From: Marinoscillum pacificum
Lineage (GTDB): Bacteria; Bacteroidota; Bacteroidia; Cytophagales; Cyclobacteriaceae
Length of the DNA: 64,000 nt
Assembly (NCBI RefSeq): GCF_024714495.1
Contig: NZ_JAMZMJ010000014.1
Coordinates: 81,194 to 145,193 of the forward strand
Direction: 5' to 3'
Shown: positions 54,718 through 64,000 of the stretch, in pieces
How the letters are laid out: every line of letters starts with the position of its first letter
Numbering within the stretch: the first letter of the stretch is position 1
Notes under the pieces: generated by a model
Databases searched by the model: none
What the model was told of the DNA's origin: nothing
Seen by the model: only the letters and a program-made list of their open reading frames with translations
Translations under genes and position numbers: made by a program

Positions 54718-54909
54718 ATGGATAAAGTAATTTCTTTCTTTAAGGAAGCGTACGACGAATTGTTACACAAAGTAACATGGCCGAAATATTCTGAACTACA
54801 GAGTAGTAGTATACTAGTACTTGTAGCTTCTTTAATTTTCGCACTTATGATTGGTCTTTTCGATCTTGGATTCGAAAATGCCATGAAATGGTTTTATAAC
54901 GAATTTTAA
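54718..54909 (+). CDS. secE: Preprotein translocase subunit SecE
   Basis: A 63-residue single-helix SecE. The amphipathic segment FFKEAYDELLHKVTWPKYSE with the conserved VTWP turn precedes one membrane helix (SILVLVASLIFALMIGLFDL). It stabilises SecY in the translocon. Short length is normal for this family; nusG follows after 2 nt. Confidence 0.96.
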   Translation: MDKVISFFKEAYDELLHKVTWPKYSELQSSSILVLVASLIFALMIGLFDLGFENAMKWFYNEF

Positions 54910-54911
54910 GA

Positions 54912-55469
54912 ATGTCAGAATTCAAGTGGTATGTAGTGCGTGCCATAAGTGGCCGCGAAAAGAAGGTGAAAAGTTACCTGGAACAAGAGATTACCAGAAA
55001 TGGTATCGATCAGCTTGTGCCTCAGGTGCTTATCCCGTCTGAAAAGGTTTATGAAATGAGAAACGGTAAGAAGCGTGTTCGTGAGCGCAACTTCTTCCCG
55101 GGTTACATTCTTATACAAGCTGATTTGAGCAATGGCGAGACTCAGCACATAATAACCAACACACCAGATGTGATTGGTTTCCTTGGCGAAGGATCTACCA
55201 GTGCTTCCAAAGATCCAGTTCCTCTTAGACAAAATGAGGTTAACAGGATATTAGGTAGAGTTGACGAAGCTGAGGAATACGAAGAGCAATTGGATACTCC
55301 ATTTATCGTAGGAGAAACAATCAAAGTAATGGATGGTCCATTCTCTGGTTTTACTGGTACGGTAGAGGAGGTATTCGAGGATCGGAAAAAGTTAAACGTT
55401 ACAGTTAAAATTTTCGGAAGAAATACTCCTGTAGAGTTGAATTACATACAGGTAGAAAAACAAGAATAA
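54912..55469 (+). CDS. nusG: Transcription termination/antitermination factor NusG
   Basis: A 185-residue NusG. The NGN domain contains [20 protein letters not shown] and [14 protein letters not shown]; the C-terminal KOW domain has [20 protein letters not shown]. It couples RNA polymerase to the ribosome or Rho. Its place between secE and rplK is the standard order. Confidence 0.97.
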   Translation: MSEFKWYVVRAISGREKKVKSYLEQEITRNGIDQLVPQVLIPSEKVYEMRNGKKRVRERNFFPGYILIQADLSNGETQHIITNTPDVIGFLGEGSTSASKDPVPLRQNEVNRILGRVDEAEEYEEQLDTPFIVGETIKVMDGPFSGFTGTVEEVFEDRKKLNVTVKIFGRNTPVELNYIQVEKQE

Positions 55470-55473
55470 TCTA

Positions 55474-55917
55474 ATGGCAAAAGAGATTACAGGTTATTTA
55501 AAACTCCAAGTTAAAGGTGGTGCGGCAAACCCGTCTCCTCCTGTTGGACCTGCACTTGGTGCTAAGGGTCTTAACATCATGGAGTTTTGTAAGCAGTTTA
55601 ACGCTAGAACTCAGGACAAACAAGGTCAGGTTTTACCAGTATTGATTTCAATCTATTCTGATAAATCATTCGACTTTGTAATTAAAACTCCTCCAGCTCC
55701 TGTATTGATTATGGAAGCTGCTAAGATCAAAAAGGGTTCTGCTGAACCTAACAGATCTAAAGTGGGATCAATTACCTGGGATCAAGTGAAGGCTATTGCA
55801 GAAACTAAAATGCCTGACTTGAACGCGTTCAAAATTGAATCAGCGATGAGACAGGTTGCAGGTACTGCAAGAAGCATGGGCGTAAAGATTTCTGGAAAAG
55901 CACCTTGGGCTAACTAA
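55474..55917 (+). CDS. rplK: 50S ribosomal protein L11
   Basis: A 147-residue L11 of the GTPase-associated centre. It starts with [20 protein letters not shown] and contains the conserved [16 protein letters not shown] and the RNA-binding C-terminal [13 protein letters not shown]. It is 4 nt after nusG and 10 nt before rplA. Confidence 0.98.
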   Translation: MAKEITGYLKLQVKGGAANPSPPVGPALGAKGLNIMEFCKQFNARTQDKQGQVLPVLISIYSDKSFDFVIKTPPAPVLIMEAAKIKKGSAEPNRSKVGSITWDQVKAIAETKMPDLNAFKIESAMRQVAGTARSMGVKISGKAPWAN

Positions 55918-55927
55918 TATCAGTACA

Positions 55928-56626
55928 ATGGGAAAGTTGACAAAAAATCAAAAGAAAGCGAACGAACTGGTAGAGGCGAACAAAGAGTATTCTATTGAGG
56001 AAGCAACAGAATTGGTGAAGAAAATTACCTTTTCGAAGTTTGACGCTTCAGTAGATATCGATATTCGTTTAGGGGTTGACCCAAGAAAAGCGGACCAGAT
56101 GGTTAGAGGTGTGGTAGCTTTACCAAACGGTATTGGTAAAGAAGTACGAGTACTTGTACTTTGTACACCAGACAAAGAAGAAGAAGCAAAAGCAGCTGGC
56201 GCTGATCACGTAGGACTTGATGACTATATCACCAAAATTGAAGGTGGATGGACTGATATCGATGTGATTATCACTATGCCAACTGTGATGGCAAAAGTAG
56301 GTAGACTAGGTAGAGTATTAGGGCCGAGAGGTTTGATGCCAAACCCTAAGTCTGGTACAGTAACAATGGATATTGCACAAGCTGTTACAGATGTGAAGGC
56401 TGGTAAGATCGACTTTAAAGTAGATAAGACTGGTATCATTCATACAAGCATCGGTAAAGTTTCTTTTGATCCTAATAAGATCAAGGAAAACGCTGTGGAG
56501 ATGATCCTTACAGTTGCTAAGCTTAAACCTGCTTCTGCAAAAGGAACATACTTTAAATCAATCACTATCTCAAGTACAATGAGTAAGGGGATTGCAATCG
56601 ATAAAAGTAGCATAGCTGGAATATAA
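55928..56626 (+). CDS. rplA: 50S ribosomal protein L1
   Basis: A 232-residue L1 of the exit-site stalk. It contains [20 protein letters not shown], the [16 protein letters not shown] signature and the usual two-domain length. In many bacteria L1 represses its own operon through the rplK leader; that is known for the family and was not tested here. Confidence 0.98.
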   Translation: MGKLTKNQKKANELVEANKEYSIEEATELVKKITFSKFDASVDIDIRLGVDPRKADQMVRGVVALPNGIGKEVRVLVLCTPDKEEEAKAAGADHVGLDDYITKIEGGWTDIDVIITMPTVMAKVGRLGRVLGPRGLMPNPKSGTVTMDIAQAVTDVKAGKIDFKVDKTGIIHTSIGKVSFDPNKIKENAVEMILTVAKLKPASAKGTYFKSITISSTMSKGIAIDKSSIAGI

Positions 56627-56632
56627 GACGTT

Positions 56633-57160
56633 ATGACTAGAGAAGAAAAAGCACAAGTAATTGCTGGCTTAACTGAAAAGTTCCAGCAACATCAACACTT
56701 CTATATTACTGATACTTCTGGTCTATCTGTAGGAGAGATCAACAAGTTCAGAGAGATGTGCTTCAGTAAAGGCATCGAATATAGAGTGGTTAAGAATACT
56801 TTGATTAAGAAAGCTCTTGAGAACCTAGAAGCAGATTTTTCTGCACTAGATGACGCTCTTAAAGGATTTTCTGGAATTATGTTCGTTGAGGAAAATGCAA
56901 ATATTCCTGCGAAAGTTATTAAGGACTTCAAAAAGACGGACAAGAATCAAAGACCTAAGTTTAAGGCTGCTTCCATAGATACAGATATATTCATCGGAGA
57001 GGATCAATTAGACGCGCTGAGCAAGCTTAAGTCTAAGCAAGAACTAGTCGGTGAGGTTATCGGATTACTTCAGTCACCTGCTAAGAACGTTATTTCTGCT
57101 CTTAAGAGCGGAGGCGATACATTAGCCGGTCTAGTAAAAACACTACAAGAGAGAGAATAA
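56633..57160 (+). CDS. rplJ: 50S ribosomal protein L10
   Basis: A 175-residue L10, the stalk base that carries L7/L12 dimers through its C-terminal helix. It shows DTSGLSVGEINKFREMCFSK, EYRVVKNTLIKKALE and a C-terminal helix with LVKTLQERE. It starts 6 nt after rplA, so no separate long leader exists between the two. Confidence 0.97.
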   Translation: MTREEKAQVIAGLTEKFQQHQHFYITDTSGLSVGEINKFREMCFSKGIEYRVVKNTLIKKALENLEADFSALDDALKGFSGIMFVEENANIPAKVIKDFKKTDKNQRPKFKAASIDTDIFIGEDQLDALSKLKSKQELVGEVIGLLQSPAKNVISALKSGGDTLAGLVKTLQERE

Positions 57161-57191
57161 GATTATTAACAAAATTAATTGACGATTAAAA

Positions 57192-57572
57192 ATGGCAGAT
57201 TTAAAAGAATTCGCTGAACAACTAGTAAACCTTTCAGTAAAAGAGGTAAACGAACTAGCTACAATCCTTAAGGATGAGTATGGTATCGAGCCTGCAGCTG
57301 CAGCAGCTCCAGTAATGGTAGCTGGCGGTGGTGCTGAAGGTGGTGATGCTGCTGAAGAGAAGTCTTCATTCGACGTTGTTCTTAAGTCAGCTGGATCAGC
57401 TAAGCTTGCTGTAGTTAAGCTTGTTAAAGAACTTACAGGACTTGGCTTGAAAGAAGCTAAAGAAATGGTAGATGGTGCTCCTAGCAACTTGAAAGAAGGA
57501 GTAGCTAAAGATGAAGCAGAAGCGCTTAAAAAGCAGCTTGAAGAAGCTGGTGCTGAAGTAGAATTAAAATAA
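57192..57572 (+). CDS. rplL: 50S ribosomal protein L7/L12
   Basis: A 126-residue stalk protein. The N-terminal dimerisation helix ([20 protein letters not shown]) is linked by an Ala/Gly-rich hinge ([16 protein letters not shown]) to the factor-binding domain with [20 protein letters not shown]. It recruits EF-Tu and EF-G. Hairpin DNA follows before rpoB. Confidence 0.98.
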   Translation: MADLKEFAEQLVNLSVKEVNELATILKDEYGIEPAAAAAPVMVAGGGAEGGDAAEEKSSFDVVLKSAGSAKLAVVKLVKELTGLGLKEAKEMVDGAPSNLKEGVAKDEAEALKKQLEEAGAEVELK

Positions 57573-57599
57573 TAATTCATTCATCATACTAAGCTATTG

Positions 57600-57638
57600 G
57601 GCCTGGCCCCTGACAGAAACGTCAGGGTCAGGTCTTTT
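57600..57638 (+). terminator. rplL-rpoB intercistronic attenuator hairpin
   Basis: CCCTGAC (57608-57614) and GTCAGGG (57621-57627) form a core stem that extends outward with GGCCTGG against TCAGGTC (one bulge), followed by only four T residues. This is what a partial terminator lowering rpoBC relative to ribosomal protein transcription would look like. Confidence 0.7.
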
Positions 57639-57699
57639 GCTGTTTGTATCTACTACACATTGTTCTTGATACTTATTTTGAACTAAAATAAACAAAGCT

Positions 57700-60600
57700 T
57701 TGGCTAATAATACACCAGAGAGAATTAACTTCTCATCCATCAAATCTGTAATCGATTATCCTGATTTTCTGGACGTACAGCTTAAGTCATTTGTGGACTT
57801 TTTCCAATTGGATACTCCATCTGAAAAAAGAAATTCAGAAGGTCTGTACAAAGTATTCATGGAAAATTTTCCGATTTCCGACTCGAGAGAGAATTTTGTA
57901 CTAGAATTTGTTGATTACACAGTTGATCCTCCAAAATACTCTGTTGATGAGAGCATTGAGCGCGGATTGACTTATTCAGTTCCCCTCAAAGCTAAACTTC
58001 GTCTCCTATGTAATGACGAAGAAAACGAAGACTTTGAGACCATCGAGCAAGAGGTGTTCTTGGGGAACATCCCTTATATGACCGAAAAAGGTTCATTTGT
58101 GATAAATGGTGCTGAGCGAGTTATCGTTTCGCAGCTTCACAGATCACCAGGTGTATTCTTTGCTCAAAGTAAACACACTAACGGAACGCTACTTTATTCT
58201 GCAAGAATTATTCCATTCAAAGGATCTTGGATAGAGTTTGCTACGGATGTAAACAACGTAATGTATGCTTACATCGACCGTAAAAAGAAATTCCCTATCA
58301 CTACCCTTCTAAGATCTATTGGATATGGATCAGATAAGCAAATCCTTGATTTGTTTGGTCTATCGGAAGAAGTAGAAGCTACAGCTAAAGATCTTAAGCC
58401 TGTAGTTGGTAGAAGACTTGCTGCAAGGGTTCTAAGAACCTGGACAGAAGACTTTGTGGATGAGGATACTGGAGAGGTAGTTTCTATTGACAGAAACGAA
58501 GTTATCTTAGAAAGAGATAGCATCATTTCTGAAGATGATATTGAAACAATTCTTGATTCTGGTTCTAAGTCTATCATCCTGCACAGAAAGGATGTTAATA
58601 TCACTGATTATAGTATCATCTATAACACGCTTCAGAAAGATAATTCAAACTCTGAGAAAGAAGCGGTGGAGCAGATTTATCGTCAATTAAGAAACACTGA
58701 CGCTCCAGATGAGCAAACTGCTCGTGATATCATCCAAAACCTATTCTTCTCAGACAAGAGATATGATCTAGGAGAAGTTGGTAGATATAGAATTAACAAG
58801 AAGTTAGGGTTAGAGCTTGGATATGACAAGAGAACTCTAACAACTGAAGATATTATTCTTATCGTTAAGTACTTGATTGGTTTGATTAACAGTAAAGCTG
58901 TTGTCGATGATATTGACCACTTAAGTAACAGACGTGTAAGAACTGTAGGTGAGCAATTATATGCTCAGTTTGGTGTAGGTCTTGCTAGAATGGCAAGAAC
59001 TATTCGTGAGAGAATGAATGTAAGAGATAATGAGGACTTCAAGCCAGTTGATTTGATCAACGCTAGAACGCTTTCTTCTGTTATCAATTCATTCTTTGGT
59101 ACCAACCAGCTTTCTCAGTTCATGGATCAAACGAACCCATTGGCTGAGATTACTCACAAGAGAAGAATGTCTGCATTGGGACCAGGTGGTCTTTCAAGAG
59201 AAAGAGCAGGTTTCGAGGTTCGTGACGTTCACTATACACACTACGGTAGACTTTGTACTATTGAGACTCCGGAGGGTCCAAACATTGGTTTGATTTCATC
59301 ATTATGTGTTCACGCTAAAGTGAACCAGATGGGATTCATCGAGACTCCTTATCGTGATGTTCAAGAAGGTAAAGTTAACATGTCAAGTAATGTAAATTAT
59401 TTGACTGCTGAAGAAGAAGATACTTACAACATCGCTCAGGCTAATGCGCCGTTAGACGATGATGGAAACTTCTTAAACGATAGAGTTAAAGCACGTTTTG
59501 AAGGTGACTTCCCAGTTGTTGAACCAGCTGAGTTGAAGTACATGGACGTTGCCCCTAACCAAATCGTATCGGTGGCAGCATCAATGATTCCTTTCTTGGA
59601 GCACGATGATGCGAACCGTGCGTTGATGGGATCAAACATGCAACGTCAGGCAGTTCCTTTGTTAAGACCTCAGGCGCCTATCGTAGGTACCGGTCTTGAG
59701 AAGAGAGTTGCTATCGATTCAAGAGCACTTGTTGTGGCTGCTGGTCCGGGTGAAATTGAATATGTAGACGCTAAGAAAATTGTTGTGAAATACGAGAAGT
59801 CTAAAGAAGACTTATTGATTTCTTTCAACAGTCAGTCGGTTACATATGAATTGACCAAGTTCAGAAGAACTAACCAGGACACTTGTATCAACTTGAAGCC
59901 TATTGTTAAGAAAGGTGATAAAGTAGAAAAAGGTCAGCCACTATGTGAAGGTTTCGCAACAGAGAAAGGTGAACTTGCTCTTGGTAGAAACCTATTGGTA
60001 GCATATATGCCATGGCAAGGTTACAACTTTGAGGATGCGATTGTAATTTCTGAGAAAGTTGTAAGAGAGGATATTTTCACTTCTATCCACATCGATGAGT
60101 ATGAGTTAGAAGTAAGAGATACTAAGAGAGGTGAAGAAGAATTAACTTCTGAGATACCAAACGTAAGTGAGGAAGCTGTTAAAAACCTTGATGAAAATGG
60201 TATCATCAGAGTAGGTGCTGAGATTAAGGAAGGTGATATTCTAATTGGTAAGATCACTCCTAAAGGTGAAACTGATCCAACTCCAGAAGAGAAACTTCTT
60301 AGAGCAATCTTCGGTGACAAGGCAGGTGATGTGAAAGATGCATCATTGAAAGCTTCTCCATCATTGAGAGGTGTTGTTATAGACACTAAATTGTTCTCAA
60401 GACCTAAGAAAGATAAAGATTTAAGAGCTCGTACTAAGAAAGAGGTAGAACTTCTTAAGAGTAGATACAGCCAGGATCTTACAGCGATCAGAAATCAAAT
60501 GATCGATAAGTTAGCAGAGCTTCTTGAAGGACAAACATGCCAGGGCATTAAGCATAAGTTTGGTGATGAGGTAATGTCTAAAGGAACTAAGTTCTCTAGA

Positions 60601-61569
60601 AAGAATATCGAGGCTAACTTATTCCCAGCTAAGAACATTTACCGAGACGAAAGTAACTACAATGTTCCTGAGGAAGCAAACTTGATTTCTGACTTAATAA
60701 TTGAAGACTGGACTACAGATGAGCACGTTGATAGCTTAATCTTCCAAATGGTGAAGAACTACATCAACAAGCGTAATGAGGTTTCTGGTATCTTCAAGAG
60801 AGAAAGATTCACACTAGAAGTTGGTGATGAACTTCCTGCAGGTATTGTTCAGCTTGCTAAAGTTTATGTTGCTAAGAAACGTAAACTAAAAGTAGGTGAT
60901 AAGATGGCAGGTCGTCACGGTAACAAAGGGGTTGTAGCTCGAATCGTAAGACAAGAGGATATGCCATTCATGGCAGATGGAACTCCGGTTGATATCGTAT
61001 TGAACCCGCTAGGTGTACCTTCTCGTATGAACATCGGTCAGATTTATGAGACTGTACTAGCTTGGGCTGGTTTGAAATTAGGTAAGAAATACGCTACTCC
61101 AATCTTTGATGGTGCATCAGAGGATGAAGTACAAGCAGAATTGAAAGAAGCTGGTCTTCCATCATTCGGAAGATCTTATCTATACGACGGTCTTACAGGT
61201 AAGCGCTTTGATCAACCAGTAACTGTAGGTGTGGCATATATGCTGAAACTTGGTCACTTGGTAGATGATAAGATGCACGCAAGAAGTATCGGACCTTACT
61301 CATTGATTACTCAACAGCCACTTGGAGGTAAAGCTCAGTTTGGTGGTCAGCGTTTCGGTGAGATGGAGGTTTGGGCACTTGAGGCATTTGGTGCTGCTAA
61401 CGTTCTTCAAGAAATCTTAACTATTAAGTCGGATGACGTAATAGGTAGAGCAAAGGCTTATGAAGCTATTGTGAAGGGCGAGAACATGCAGAAGCCGAAC
61501 ATTCCTGAGTCGTTCAACGTTCTTGTTCACGAACTTCGTGGATTGGCACTTGAAATTACCTTAGACTAA
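57700..61569 (+). CDS. rpoB: DNA-directed RNA polymerase subunit beta
   Basis: A 1,289-residue beta subunit. It starts [20 protein letters not shown], includes the rifampicin region segment [20 protein letters not shown], the catalytic [20 protein letters not shown] end region and [14 protein letters not shown]. The rifampicin-contact residues I can read look wild type ([21 protein letters not shown]). The family N-terminus fits a TTG start at 57700, unusual for such an expressed gene. It is 53 nt from rpoC. Confidence 0.98.
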   Translation: MANNTPERINFSSIKSVIDYPDFLDVQLKSFVDFFQLDTPSEKRNSEGLYKVFMENFPISDSRENFVLEFVDYTVDPPKYSVDESIERGLTYSVPLKAKLRLLCNDEENEDFETIEQEVFLGNIPYMTEKGSFVINGAERVIVSQLHRSPGVFFAQSKHTNGTLLYSARIIPFKGSWIEFATDVNNVMYAYIDRKKKFPITTLLRSIGYGSDKQILDLFGLSEEVEATAKDLKPVVGRRLAARVLRTWTEDFVDEDTGEVVSIDRNEVILERDSIISEDDIETILDSGSKSIILHRKDVNITDYSIIYNTLQKDNSNSEKEAVEQIYRQLRNTDAPDEQTARDIIQNLFFSDKRYDLGEVGRYRINKKLGLELGYDKRTLTTEDIILIVKYLIGLINSKAVVDDIDHLSNRRVRTVGEQLYAQFGVGLARMARTIRERMNVRDNEDFKPVDLINARTLSSVINSFFGTNQLSQFMDQTNPLAEITHKRRMSALGPGGLSRERAGFEVRDVHYTHYGRLCTIETPEGPNIGLISSLCVHAKVNQMGFIETPYRDVQEGKVNMSSNVNYLTAEEEDTYNIAQANAPLDDDGNFLNDRVKARFEGDFPVVEPAELKYMDVAPNQIVSVAASMIPFLEHDDANRALMGSNMQRQAVPLLRPQAPIVGTGLEKRVAIDSRALVVAAGPGEIEYVDAKKIVVKYEKSKEDLLISFNSQSVTYELTKFRRTNQDTCINLKPIVKKGDKVEKGQPLCEGFATEKGELALGRNLLVAYMPWQGYNFEDAIVISEKVVREDIFTSIHIDEYELEVRDTKRGEEELTSEIPNVSEEAVKNLDENGIIRVGAEIKEGDILIGKITPKGETDPTPEEKLLRAIFGDKAGDVKDASLKASPSLRGVVIDTKLFSRPKKDKDLRARTKKEVELLKSRYSQDLTAIRNQMIDKLAELLEGQTCQGIKHKFGDEVMSKGTKFSRKNIEANLFPAKNIYRDESNYNVPEEANLISDLIIEDWTTDEHVDSLIFQMVKNYINKRNEVSGIFKRERFTLEVGDELPAGIVQLAKVYVAKKRKLKVGDKMAGRHGNKGVVARIVRQEDMPFMADGTPVDIVLNPLGVPSRMNIGQIYETVLAWAGLKLGKKYATPIFDGASEDEVQAELKEAGLPSFGRSYLYDGLTGKRFDQPVTVGVAYMLKLGHLVDDKMHARSIGPYSLITQQPLGGKAQFGGQRFGEMEVWALEAFGAANVLQEILTIKSDDVIGRAKAYEAIVKGENMQKPNIPESFNVLVHELRGLALEITLD

Positions 61570-61582
61570 TAATTGAATAATA

Positions 61583-61602
61583 AGTCCCTCGAGAGGGGGA
61601 CT
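61583..61602 (+). other. GNRA-loop hairpin between rpoB and rpoC
   Basis: AGTCCCTC and GGGGGACT form an 8-bp stem with one U-G pair around a GAGA tetraloop. There is no T tract, so it is not an intrinsic terminator; an mRNA stability or processing element is possible. Confidence 0.6.
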
Positions 61603-61622
61603 AATACATAGATCATTTAATT

Positions 61623-64000
61623 ATGGCATTCAGAAAAAACAAAAAACTGACTAACGACTTCTCTAAAGTGACGATAAGCTTGGCTTCTCCGGAATCCATC
61701 TTAGAGAGCTCGCATGGGGAAGTTACTCAGCCTGAAACTATCAACTACAGAACTTATAAGCCTGAAATGGGTGGATTGTTCTGTGAGAGGATCTTTGGTC
61801 CGGTGAAAGACTGGGAATGTCATTGTGGAAAATATAAGAGAATCCGATACAAAGGAATTATCTGTGATCGATGCGGTGTTGAAGTAACCGAGAAAAAGGT
61901 TAGAAGAGAACGTATGGGTCACATTGAATTGGTTGTTCCAGTTGCTCACATCTGGTATTTCCGTTCATTACCTAACAAAATTGGATACCTTCTTGGTCTT
62001 CCTACTAAGAAACTAGATCAGATCATCTACTATGAAAGATATGTAGTTATCCAGTCTGGTATCAAAGAAGAAGATGGTATCAACGAAATGGATTTCTTGA
62101 CAGAAGAGGAGTATTTAGATATACTTGATAAGCTTCCTAGAGAAAACCAAATGCTTGATGATGATGATCCACAGAAATTCATCGCTAAGATGGGTGCTGA
62201 GGCTCTTGAAATGTTGCTTTCTAGAATTCAATTGGACGAGTTGTCTTACCAGTTGAGACACCAGGCTGCAACTGACACATCTCAGCAAAGAAAGGCAGAA
62301 GCTCTTAAGAGATTGAGAGTAGTTGAGGCATTTAGAGATGCTAAAACAAGAATCGAGAACAAGCCAGAGTGGATGGTTATCAAAATGGTTCCGGTTATTC
62401 CACCAGAACTTAGACCATTAGTTCCTTTGGATGGAGGTCGATTCGCTACATCTGATTTGAATGATCTATATAGACGTGTTATTATCAGAAACAACCGTCT
62501 TAAGAGATTGATTGATATTAAAGCTCCTGAAGTAATTCTTAGAAATGAGAAACGTATGCTTCAAGAGGCAGTTGATTCATTATTTGATAACTCAAGAAAA
62601 GTGAACGCTGTAAGATCTGATGGAAACAGAGCTTTGAAATCTTTGAGTGATATGCTTAAAGGTAAGCAAGGTCGATTCCGTCAAAACCTATTGGGTAAAA
62701 GGGTTGACTACTCAGGTCGTTCGGTGATCGTAGTAGGTCCTGAGTTGAAGATGCACGAATGTGGTCTTCCTAAGGATATGGCTGCAGAGCTATTCAAGCC
62801 ATTTATCATTAGAAAGCTGATTGAAAGAGGTATTGTAAAAACTGTAAAATCAGCGAAAAAGATTGTTGATCGTAAGGATCCGGTAGTTTGGGATATTCTT
62901 GAGAATGTATTGAAAGGACACCCTGTACTACTTAACCGAGCTCCTACACTTCACCGATTAGGTATTCAGGCATTCCAGCCGAAACTTATTGAAGGTAAGG
63001 CGATTCAGCTTCACCCATTGGTATGTACGGCATTCAACGCCGATTTCGATGGTGACCAGATGGCGGTACACGTACCACTGGGTCATGAAGCTATTTTGGA
63101 GGCATCTTTATTAATGCTTTCATCACACAACATCTTGAACCCTGCGAACGGTGCACCGATTGCTGTACCATCTCAGGATATGGTACTTGGTTTATACTAT
63201 ATTTCTAAAGGAAGAAAGAGTACTGAAGAAGTACCAGTTCCTGGTGAAGGCTTGACTTTCTATAGTGCGGAAGAGGTAATTATTGCTTTGAATGAAGAGA
63301 AGATCTCTAATCACGCACACATTAAAGTAAGAACTAAAGTACGTAACGAAGACGGAACTCTTGAAACGAAGATCGTTGAGACTGTTGCGGGAAGAGTATT
63401 GTTCAACCAGCATGTTCCTGAAGAAGTTGGATACGTAGATGAGTTGTTGACGAAGAAAAAGCTTCAGCAGATCATTTCGCACGTGTTCAAAATCACGGGA
63501 ATGGCTAGAACTGCTCACTTCCTGGATGATATTAAGGAGCTTGGTTTCCAAATGGCTTACAAAGGCGGTCTTTCAATGGGTCTTGATAACATTCAGATTC
63601 CAGAGGAGAAAGAAGGTCTTGTAGCACAAGCTAAAGAAGAAGTAGATGCAGTTTGGAACAACTACTTGATGGGGCTTATCACTGACAATGAGCGTTACAA
63701 CCAGGTAATTGATATCTGGACAAGAACGAATACATTGTTGACCAACACGTTGATGAAACAGTTGGAAGAAGACAACCAAGGATTCAACTCTATCTACATG
63801 ATGATGCACTCTGGAGCAAGGGGTTCAAGAGAGCAGATTCGTCAGCTTGGTGGAATGAGAGGTCTGATGGCAAAACCACAGAAAAACCTTCAAGGTTCTG
63901 TTGGTGAAATCATTGAAAACCCAATACTTTCAAACTTTAAAGAAGGACTTGATGTAATTGAGTACTTTATCTCTACACACGGTGCACGTAAGGGTCTTGC
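61623..64000 (+). CDS. rpoC: DNA-directed RNA polymerase subunit beta', partial
   Basis: The first about 792 residues of beta', cut by the window end. It starts [20 protein letters not shown], has the N-terminal zinc site (CHCG and CDRC), the [20 protein letters not shown] and [20 protein letters not shown] segments, and the catalytic magnesium triad in NADFDGDQM (D474, D476, D478). The bridge helix and trigger loop begin near the edge. It follows rpoB in the normal operon. Confidence 0.98.
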   Translation, partial: MAFRKNKKLTNDFSKVTISLASPESILESSHGEVTQPETINYRTYKPEMGGLFCERIFGPVKDWECHCGKYKRIRYKGIICDRCGVEVTEKKVRRERMGHIELVVPVAHIWYFRSLPNKIGYLLGLPTKKLDQIIYYERYVVIQSGIKEEDGINEMDFLTEEEYLDILDKLPRENQMLDDDDPQKFIAKMGAEALEMLLSRIQLDELSYQLRHQAATDTSQQRKAEALKRLRVVEAFRDAKTRIENKPEWMVIKMVPVIPPELRPLVPLDGGRFATSDLNDLYRRVIIRNNRLKRLIDIKAPEVILRNEKRMLQEAVDSLFDNSRKVNAVRSDGNRALKSLSDMLKGKQGRFRQNLLGKRVDYSGRSVIVVGPELKMHECGLPKDMAAELFKPFIIRKLIERGIVKTVKSAKKIVDRKDPVVWDILENVLKGHPVLLNRAPTLHRLGIQAFQPKLIEGKAIQLHPLVCTAFNADFDGDQMAVHVPLGHEAILEASLLMLSSHNILNPANGAPIAVPSQDMVLGLYYISKGRKSTEEVPVPGEGLTFYSAEEVIIALNEEKISNHAHIKVRTKVRNEDGTLETKIVETVAGRVLFNQHVPEEVGYVDELLTKKKLQQIISHVFKITGMARTAHFLDDIKELGFQMAYKGGLSMGLDNIQIPEEKEGLVAQAKEEVDAVWNNYLMGLITDNERYNQVIDIWTRTNTLLTNTLMKQLEEDNQGFNSIYMMMHSGARGSREQIRQLGGMRGLMAKPQKNLQGSVGEIIENPILSNFKEGLDVIEYFISTHGARKGL

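Noticed and set aside
57143..57580. 145-residue minus-strand frame over rplL
   Set aside because: It is antisense to rplL and Ser/Ala-rich because of the L7/L12 codon pattern.

Overview
The window reads as chromosome of a Bacteroidota bacterium, most likely a marine-type member of the order Cytophagales. The grounds are: a giant PKD-repeat protein with a C-terminal type IX secretion (Por) sorting domain; Bacteroidota-type promoters (TTTG, about 19-20 nt, TAnnTTTG) in front of tRNA and tRNA-secE operons; a LytS/LytTR pair and an NtrC-type pair next to ABC/HlyD/TolC efflux genes; and an ABC-exported polysaccharide locus. The genus is inference only. No CRISPR array, insertion sequence, integrase or rRNA was seen.

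Layout. (1) 1-15605: a surface-polysaccharide locus. It holds seven glycosyltransferases, a Wzm/Wzt-type ABC exporter (7267-9331), three different sulfotransferase-fold proteins, a DegT-type sugar aminotransferase, a WbqC-family protein and an NAD-dependent sugar epimerase. Five consecutive 4-nt gene overlaps suggest tight translational coupling, and a sulfated or otherwise capped glycan is the best guess for the product. (2) 15654-21347: a 1,897-residue secreted protein with two propeller-like modules, many PKD-like domains and an internal 853-bp near-identical duplication. (3) 21450-26975: an Lrp/AsnC regulator and a PyrR-like phosphoribosyltransferase, then on the minus strand a kinase-like protein of unknown role, a MurG-like glycosyltransferase, and a lipoprotein/LytS/LytTR signalling operon. 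(4) 27090-39372: an NtrB/NtrC-type pair, a TetR-controlled ABC/HlyD/TolC export operon whose ABC ATPase has lost its canonical catalytic residues, and a divergent HlyD plus LolD/MacB-type ATPase pair followed by a separate TolC. (5) 39352-44304: a propeller-like secreted protein, an LpxH-like phosphatase, ftsH, rsfS and birA. (6) 44357-48618: ahcY and a small, probably LPS-core, glycosyltransferase group. (7) 48844-52724: an ECF sigma/anti-sigma pair, gmk, nadD, frr, pyrH and a biotin carrier protein. (8) 52858-64000: the conserved translation/transcription block tRNA-Tyr-Gly-Thr, tuf, tRNA-Trp, secE, nusG, rplK, rplA, rplJ, rplL, rpoB and rpoC (cut by the window end).

Points most worth following: the mosaic near-identical repeat in the giant secreted protein; the ABC exporter with a degenerate nucleotide-binding domain and a perfect palindromic operator beside its TetR gene; a short promoter-plus-terminator unit that may be a small RNA at 35690-35770; the uncharacterised kinase-like/glycosyltransferase pair; the three sulfotransferase folds in the glycan locus; and the fact that all five convergent gene pairs in the window overlap at their 3' ends.
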